From positions 7,396,501-7,460,500 of the forward strand of contig PUFA01000066.1 in assembly GCA_003508835.1 (NCBI GenBank): a stretch of DNA of 64,000 bases, read 5' to 3'. The notes under the pieces are model-generated. The model was not told the origin of the DNA. It did not search any database and saw only the letters and a program-made list of their open reading frames with translations. This DNA is from Eonycteris spelaea. Lineage: Eukaryota > Chordata > Mammalia > Chiroptera > Pteropodidae. Numbering within the stretch: the stretch's first letter is position 1; each line of letters begins with the position of its first letter. The position numbers and the translations under genes are program-made. Positions 58,094 through 64,000 of this stretch are shown piece after piece.

Positions 58094-59391
58094 GTAAGTG
58101 GCCCCGGCTGGGCGCGCACCCCAGCCCGCACTTATCTTGGCCCGAGGCTGAGTCAACCAGCGGGCTCACGCCCAGCCGCCCGCGGCTGCCCGGGCGCCAG
58201 GCCGGCTCCGGCACCTGCCCCTCGGGCTCTGGGGGCGGCAGATTGCGCTCCAGCTGTACCGCCCATACCCCCGGTAGGTCTTCTGCCCCACTCCACGCGC
58301 GGCTTGAAAAGGCGGTCCGCTGTGTTCGGTTAGAACTAAGTTTGGGGAGGTTTTGGGACTGTCGACTACTCCCGGGACTTCCTGGAGCAACAAGCGGGGA
58401 GGAGCACAGGCTTCACCCCCAGGCTCTTTGGGCCCTTCAGACCCCTCCCCCCATATTTTCCAACAGTCGCCTCAGCCGCCGTAAATAAACATCAATTTAA
58501 GTAAAAAGCGGTCTGAAAACAGTCTCTAATACAGAGTCCCCAGACTCTCCCATGAGAAAATGCACAGCCGCTCGGCAGGCTGGGGCCCCGCCTTTATCGG
58601 GGGTGCCCATCTCTCCTAGGTATTGTTTCTGTTTTGAAGGCCAGGCTTCCAGAACTTGAACTTGAGGGAGGCACCCAATGCAGGGGGGGGCAGCTTTGTG
58701 GTGCCATGCTGGGATCAGAGAGGGTGGGGGAAGTAAGGGCCAGGGCAGGGCCCTCTGCCCCCCACCCCACCCTGATCCGCTGTACTCCTCCAGGTGACTA
58801 TGGCAGACCGGCGGCAGCTGAAGGCTTGCAAAGACCCGAACCCCAACATCGACGGCGCAAGGCCCAACGTGAACCGGCTATCTGGGCCAAGCCGAGAAGC
58901 CTCCATTCCGGTGAGAGCCGTTTTTCTTCCCTGGCTTGTGCTGCTATATTCAGCGTTGGTATCTGTCCGGTAGAAAAGCCCCACCCCCCCCCCAGAAGTG
59001 GCAGTCGGCTGTCATGTGCTACCAGACACACACAGGGCAGTCATCCCCCAGCTTGGAAGCTGGACCCTCTTCCCTCCAGTCTGGGGGTGTGCCAGTGGAC
59101 AGGTGAGGAGTGTGTGCACCCAGTTGTCAGCTGCTCAACAGGAGGGAGGAAGCTGGTCCTTGGAATGAAGGGTCCAGGCTGTCCCGCCCCCTCCTTCCCA
59201 CCCTTGCCCTGCCCGGGGGATTGGGGTTGATGTGGGGAGGGGTGATGAGGGGAGGAGAGTGAATTGTCCTGCTGGTTGGAGCTGTGTGACTGTGGTTCCT
59301 CACTGGTGAGGCTGCACCCCTGACTGGCTGTCATTGTAGGCTTTGCCTCGCGTCCAGCAGCTGCACCCCACCTTGGTCAGCGGACATATGG
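57862..59391 (+). CDS. RBM38: RBM38 (RNPC1) RRM RNA-binding protein, exons 1-3 of a partial gene; reading frame heavily disrupted
   Basis: RBM38 is a p53-induced RRM protein that binds AU/U-rich 3' UTR elements and controls stability or translation of CDKN1A, TP53 and other mRNAs. Exon 1 is 57862-58093, exon 2 58794-58910, exon 3 59340-59391. The first 36 residues, [20 protein letters not shown] through [12 protein letters not shown], are intact, with a second in-frame ATG at 57931. Beyond this, RNP2 (FVGGLPYH), RNP1 (GKSRGYGF), the segment ADRxAA...CKDPNP and the QQLHPTL segment are all recognisable, but in different frames. Compared with human lengths of 237, 124 and 55 nt, the exons here are 232, 117 and 52 nt. 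Splice sites are consensus: GTAAGT, GTGAGA and GTGAGT. The terminal exon (LTPHYIYPP...) lies past the window end. It could be assembly error in GC-rich DNA or a decayed gene; I favour error. Confidence 0.88.
58794..58910 (+). CDS. RBM38: RBM38 exon 2 (net seven bases short)
   Basis: Acceptor actcctccag, donor gtgaga. Frame fragments of VTMADR, CKDPNP, IDG, NVN, LG and AKPR are readable one after another in different frames. One local gain (an extra C near 58864) accompanies the losses. Confidence 0.82.
59340..59391 (+). CDS. RBM38: RBM38 exon 3 (net three bases short)
   Basis: Acceptor gtcattgtag, donor G|GTGAGT. GFA is followed, after a two-base loss, by QQLHPTL and, after another one-base loss, by QRTYG with substitutions. 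Confidence 0.8.
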
Positions 59392-59659
59392 GTGAGTGGA
59401 GTGGTGGCCGGGGCGAGGGTCAGGGGCTTCCTGGGTCTCCTGATTGGGCAGCCACGGTCCGAGGAGCTTTCACCCCAGGACGCCAACCCCACAGCCTTGG
59501 TCGTGTCCCTCACAGCCACCTTTCTGTGTCAGAGAACTGTCTTTCTCCTGCTTTCAGAGACGCACGTGATGCATTTGGGGGTGGGGATGGGGGACGAACT
59601 GGGAGAACCGAGAGAAGGCAGGTTCCATTTCCCCACCCCTGGCAGGGTCCCCAGCACAG

Positions 59660-59805
59660 AGGGGTGGTGGGAGCATGCGCTCTGGAGCCTGCTGGCCTGG
59701 GTTCCAATCCCGGCTCCCTCACTGCTCTCCTGGCCCCAGCAACTGACACAGCCGTCTCTGCCCCCACTTCCTCACCTGTGGTGGGACGGTGACAGCCCTG
59801 ATTCT
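59660..59805 (-). repeat. MIR SINE
   Basis: GCGCTCTGGAGCCTGCTGGC, TGGGTTCCAATCCCGGCTCC and TTCCTCACCTGTGGTGGGAC. Confidence 0.75.
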
Positions 59806-60363
59806 GTGAGTGGAGGCCTTAGGATGGGCATGGGCGGGTGGGCGAACACTCTGGAGTGCGAGGCCGTGAACTGGTGGACGAGGCTCTGCCCAGGCGCCCG
59901 ACCCGCTCCAGTGCCCGACAGATGGCGGCAGCAAGTCACTGCCGGCCGGGTCCCGTGTTTGTGAAAGCTGGACAGGTGAGACGGGATTGGGCCAGATGTC
60001 CCCAGCCCGTGGGCCGGCCTGTGGGCCTTTTGTCTGGAGTCTTTGGAGCGCAGTGTGTCCCACCCTCCTGTGTCCAAAAATGGGCCCCCCCTCCTCTTGC
60101 CTTTAAAAAAAAAAAAACATCTAATAGGTCTGGCAGCTGCTTGGGGAAGGAACACACACTTCAGGGCACAAAGGCCTGCCATGCAGTCTGCCTGGTGATT
60201 GATGTCGGCTCTGCACCCGGTGCAGGGAGCTTGTTGTTGGGGTTGGGGTTGTTCTTGTGGGAGGTGCGGAGGACAGTTACGATACAGGCAGCCTTTCTGG
60301 ACGTTAGTGCTTCTAACGCTGTCAGAGAACAGTCCTGGGCTTTGGATCTTGTGCTTCAAGTGT

Positions 60364-60364
<1 letters not shown>

Positions 60365-60407
<43 letters not shown>

Positions 60408-60428
60408 CGTGCGCACGCACGCACACAC
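60365..60428 (+). repeat. Alternating purine-pyrimidine microsatellite (GT)n(GC)n(AC)n
   Basis: 64 bp with no break in R-Y alternation: about 17 GT, then GC repeats, then GCAC and AC. The GT and AC arms are complementary about the GC centre, so it can fold as a hairpin and is prone to left-handed DNA. Confidence 0.95.
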
Positions 60429-62774
60429 CTGCCTTGGAGAGAGTTTGAGGCATCCTGGCTCCTGGGGCAGCGTGGACAAGAACTGGAGCAGGGACGAAGC
60501 TGGGCTCTGATGACCGGCAGGTCAGCCAGATGACAGGGAGGACTGCCCACCCCACAGCTCGGGGTCGCCCCCCCGCCAGGTGGCATCGGTGCCTACAGCG
60601 GCTTCCTCGTGGACTGTGGCACGTGCGAGCTCAGCTAGGTCTTCCCTCTGGGCAGACTGGGAGGGCCGGAGCACGTGGTTCTGGGTCCCGTCCTCGCGAG
60701 GAGTCTGCTTCGTAAATGTGTCCAGCCGTCTTGGAAGGTGGTGGACGCCTGGTCTTCCTGCCGTCATCCCAGGCTCTTCCTCTCTGGGGTCAGGCCACGT
60801 GAGGAGGCTGCTCCCATTCCATAGCCCTGGCTGTGTTCCCGTGTCCTGCCAGGCGCCTTGGGGCAGGGCCAGCTGCACAGAGGTCGGGGCGGAAGCCCGG
60901 GTGGCGTGCAGCTCTTTCTTGCTTAAACGCAGCGTCCCTTCCCTGCCGAGGCCGGGCTCCGTGCTCATCCACCGCCGCTGCTCTGGGTGGCAGGGAGGAG
61001 GACACCCGGCCTCTCCCGTGGTCCTAGAGCGCCACGGTACGAGGGGTCAGTCTCAGTCAGAGTTTAGCACTGTGTTCCGACTTCAGGCGACAGTGTTTTG
61101 TACTGAATCTGCTGGCTGGCCATTTAATACCTGTGACGGAGGCGAGGCTCCAGCTATTCGTTGGTTGCCAAGGGGAGACCCAAACAGGCTCCAGGGGTCA
61201 GAGGGACTGTTCAGCAGCTGGTGGCTGAAGCCTCTGAGAGTTGTGCCACCTCCCACTGGCTTCTCTGAGGCCCGGCCACTGGAGGGGCCGGGTGCACTGC
61301 CCAAGAGGCGCCGCTTGAGCGGCCTGGGCCAGCTGTCTCCTCGGGCCCGCTGCCTGCCAGAGAGTTGGGCTGTCAGCGGCCTTTTGTCTTTGCAAACAAT
61401 CGGGCTTGGGAGCACGGCCGGGCCTGACGCAGCGGTCAGTTTTGTCAGCTCCGGGCTGGCAGGGAGGCCAGGCCCGCATTGGCTGAGGCATGGTGGGACA
61501 GCTCAGTCTGTGAACAGTTACCCCTCTTGCCTGGCTGAACCCCCAGGCTTTCTGGCCAATCGAAGGACTTGGACAGCTCCGAAGGCCTCACGGCCGCGGC
61601 TTGGGCAGGGGCACTGTGGGTTCCTCGCCTGGTTGGGTCGTAAACTCAGGGTGGAAGGAACTCGCCAAAGGACTTTGCACTTGACACTTTTGGCTTGGAT
61701 TCCCCTTCCGCCAGTTTGTTTAAGTTGAAAGGGATCTTTCTGGACCTGATTTGGCCCGTGCGTATCCGTCATGTAACTACGTGTGGGATCGAGGCCGTGG
61801 GTTTGGAGAAGCCTGCCTTGGAGTTGACAAGTGGCTCAGTCACGGGAGGAGACAGCTGTGCCCAGCTAGGCGTCCCTTTGCTGGGCAGTGGGACAGTCAG
61901 CAGCCCGTGGACAGAAGTGAAGGTCAGAGTGGTTTGGAGAGGCACGTGTCCAGGCAGGACAGTCGGTCTGGGTCAAGGGGTGTCTGCTCACCCTGGGCCT
62001 GAGGCCTGCCTGCACTCAGAGCCCCTCAGGTTGTTTTTGAGGGGCTAGCTGCTTCTCTGGGCACAGCCTACCCACCTTATTCTGAAGGAGGCCGTGCCAT
62101 GGGCTCCACACTCGTTCACTGTGAGCCCCGCTCTGTGCCAGGGGGAGGGCCAGGCCAGGGGATCTAGACAGCAAGACAGGCCCAGGGCTGCTGAGTATCA
62201 GGTGCGCTGGGTGCTGGAGCAGGGACTAGGGGTCTCACCCCGGTCTGAGGCCAGGCCCAGCCCTTTCTCACGAGGCTCTTCTCTCCATCTGTGGTGGGGT
62301 CCATCATGTGCGAGTGAGGCCCTGGCCCATGGGAAGACACAGGCTTTGTCAGGGACGAGTCACTCAGCCGCCTCGTGGGGTCTGTCACCCCAGCCGCCGG
62401 TGCAGGCCCCAGGAGGGGAGAAAGGTGCGTGAGCTCTCACCGTGGGGGCGCGGGGGCCTGTGCTGGAGCTCGGCGCCTGGGTCCTTCCAGGAGGCCCCCA
62501 GCACCTCCCTCTGGCCAGCTCTGGGGCAAACGGAGCCAGACTGCCGGGACTGACAGTGGGCCTGGGCCGTCCCGGGCCGCGCCCCAGGCGGCCTGTGCTG
62601 TCGGGGACTCCATCACTCCCCAGCGCCCCAGTCGGGACCCGCTGCTCTTGCCCTCACCATGGAAGTGCGCGTGCCCAGGGGTCTGCGGGGCCCGAGTCAC
62701 CGGGCGGTGGAGGGGGGCCGGGCCATGGCGGGAACACGTGGTGTGCACGGGCGGGGCGGCACGGGCAGCCGTTC

Positions 62775-62990
62775 CCGGAGCTGTTCGTTCACGTGTGTTT
62801 ATTGCGTGTCTGCTGTGTGCCGTGTCCCAGGCCTGGGAGGAGAAAGGCAGGGCCCCCCGCAGCGGTCACTTCCCAGTGGTGGGGGGAGCCAGGGCGTGCG
62901 CAGCCGGCCGGGGCGGGAAAGGGTTTGAGGTGTGACGGGGCTTCTGAGCCCTGCATCGGGACCGTCAGCAGTGGGGGCGATCGGGGCGTG
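62775..62990 (-). repeat. L2 LINE 3' end
   Basis: TGTTCGTTCACGTGTGTTTA, TGCGTGTCTGCTGTGTGCCG, weakly preserved antisense L2. Confidence 0.5.
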
Positions 62991-64000
62991 TGACAGTGTC
63001 AGACGTGCACAGCAGAGCACACCAGACAGTGGTGGAGTCTGAGCCCGGAGCTGAGTCGAGTGCCACGTGCCACGGCCGGGCTCCCGGCGTTGGTGAGGCG
63101 CTGGGTCACGAGGCGGCGTCATCGGGGATCTCTGTGCTGTTTTGCAGCTTCTGGGGCGTCTGTCGTGTTTCGTAATAGGAAGGAAAGAAAGCCGGGGGCA
63201 GGGGGCGTAGTGCCTTGAGAGGGGTCTCAGTGCCTTGGGGGCACGGCAGGAAGTGAGGTCAGAGCCAGGGGCTGTGGGGGCTGGGAGGAAGCCCGTGCCC
63301 TCCCCGCCGTGGGATGTCACGTGGCTTGTTTTTACTTTCAGGGTGTCTGGGGTGACTGACTCTCTCTTCCGTTGTCACTCGCTGGAGCGAGGTGGGTGGC
63401 GCGTGGCCCTCTCTGGGGGGCGGCTCGTGCACACCTGCCGTGTGCCCCATCTGCTGTAACGAAACCAGCCTCTGGGTGCCTCTGTGGGGGCGAGCCCCGC
63501 CCCGGCCCCTCGGGGCTCAGCAGCCTTGTCCGGAAGCCTCGGACCCAGGGGAGAGGCCAGACCACAGACAGGCCGATGTAGGCGTCTGAATCCCCCTACG
63601 GGAGTGTCCCTGAGCAGGGGACCGTGGGAGCAGGCTCCTAGGTGCCCCCCCCGCCCATGCCACCATGCCGCAGTGGAAAGAGCACTGTGTGAGGCACCTT
63701 GGGACCCCTCTGCGGCTCGTTTGTGCTGCCCCTCGTTTTTGTGATTGAGTGCAGGGAGTCGGGTGCCATCCCGTCCTCTCCCACAGCCCCCCCACGTGGC
63801 CAGGGAGGGAGCCGCGCATATAGTCAGTCCGTGCAGCCGACAGGTCCTTGCTTGGTGCCAGACTGGGGGCGCCATGTGGGCACAGCTTGTCGTCACGGGG
63901 TGTGCTGTGGCAGAGTGCTCGTGGGGCAAGGGCAGACGAGAAAGGGGACGATGGTCTGCCTCACATGGCCACAGGCGGTGGGGCAGAGGGTGGCCTGTGG

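Larger units (their letters stand above)
59392..64000 (+). other. RBM38 intron 3 (partial, runs off the window)
   Basis: GC-rich intron with MIR, L2 and an alternating purine-pyrimidine tract. Long open frames (for example 382 codons at 60580-61728) occur in several frames on both strands at once, as expected of stop-poor GC-rich DNA. The terminal RBM38 exon was not found. Confidence 0.6.

Noticed and set aside
59772..60533. Opposed open frames of 231-235 codons over the GT/GC/AC tract
   Set aside because: They include His-Thr or Cys-Val runs encoded by the microsatellite and poly(A)-encoded Lys or Phe runs.
60580..61728. 382-codon open frame on the + strand in RBM38 intron 3
   Set aside because: GC-rich, stop-poor DNA; other frames on both strands are also open, no domain is seen, and composition is Ser/Arg/Pro/Gly-rich as expected by chance.
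58094..64000. Terminal RBM38 exon inside the window
   Set aside because: No sequence resembling LTPHYIYPP and the Ala/Pro/Tyr-rich C-terminus was found; the human gene is long enough for it to lie further downstream.
1..64000. CRISPR arrays, prokaryotic operons, phage or insertion sequences
   Set aside because: All genes are intron-bearing vertebrate genes and the repeats are mammalian; there are no spaced direct repeats.

Overview
The window is nuclear DNA of a placental mammal. Three spliced genes lie head to tail on the + strand in the order SPO11, RAE1, RBM38, the order I know from human 20q13.31. The old repeats (MIR, L2, MER20, MER5A, MLT1-type LTRs, L1M-type 3' ends) are those shared by all placentals. 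I saw no Alu and no recognisable rodent, carnivore, ruminant or horse SINE, so I do not name a species.

Layout. 1-13.7 kb is intergenic and holds only old repeats. 13.8-27.5 kb is SPO11, the meiotic double-strand-break transesterase: 13 coding exons in an AT-rich stretch behind a GC-rich promoter. 27.5-30.5 kb is a repeat-poor spacer. 30.6-46.2 kb is RAE1, the WD40 mRNA-export and nucleoporin-partner protein: a CpG-island promoter, a noncoding first exon and 11 coding exons. 46.2-57.5 kb is intergenic, GC-rich, and includes a separate CpG-rich segment near 55.8-56.1 kb. 57.56 kb to the end is the 5' part of RBM38, an RRM RNA-binding protein: promoter, exons 1-3 and part of intron 3. Its last exon lies beyond the window.

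Each of the three genes carries frame-disrupting indels. SPO11 exon 12 has a 2-nt GT duplication. RAE1 exon 9 lacks one C in a C run. RBM38 exons 1-3 fall about 5, 7 and 3 nt short of the expected lengths, with many single-base losses. SPO11 and RAE1 are otherwise fully conserved and RAE1 is an essential gene, so base-level errors in this assembly are the simplest reading. The RBM38 cluster is dense enough to deserve a direct check.

Other points of interest are a GC-AG intron of only 96 nt in RAE1, a possible unannotated in-frame 126-nt exon in RAE1 intron 3, a frame-neutral SPO11 exon 2 with a weak donor (the exon skipped in the known SPO11-alpha isoform), a 64-bp perfectly alternating purine-pyrimidine tract in RBM38 intron 3, and a dated MER20-in-L2 insertion. 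The genes are neighbours but do not form a pathway: meiotic recombination, mRNA export/mitotic checkpoint, and mRNA stability. I found no previously undescribed multi-gene system here.
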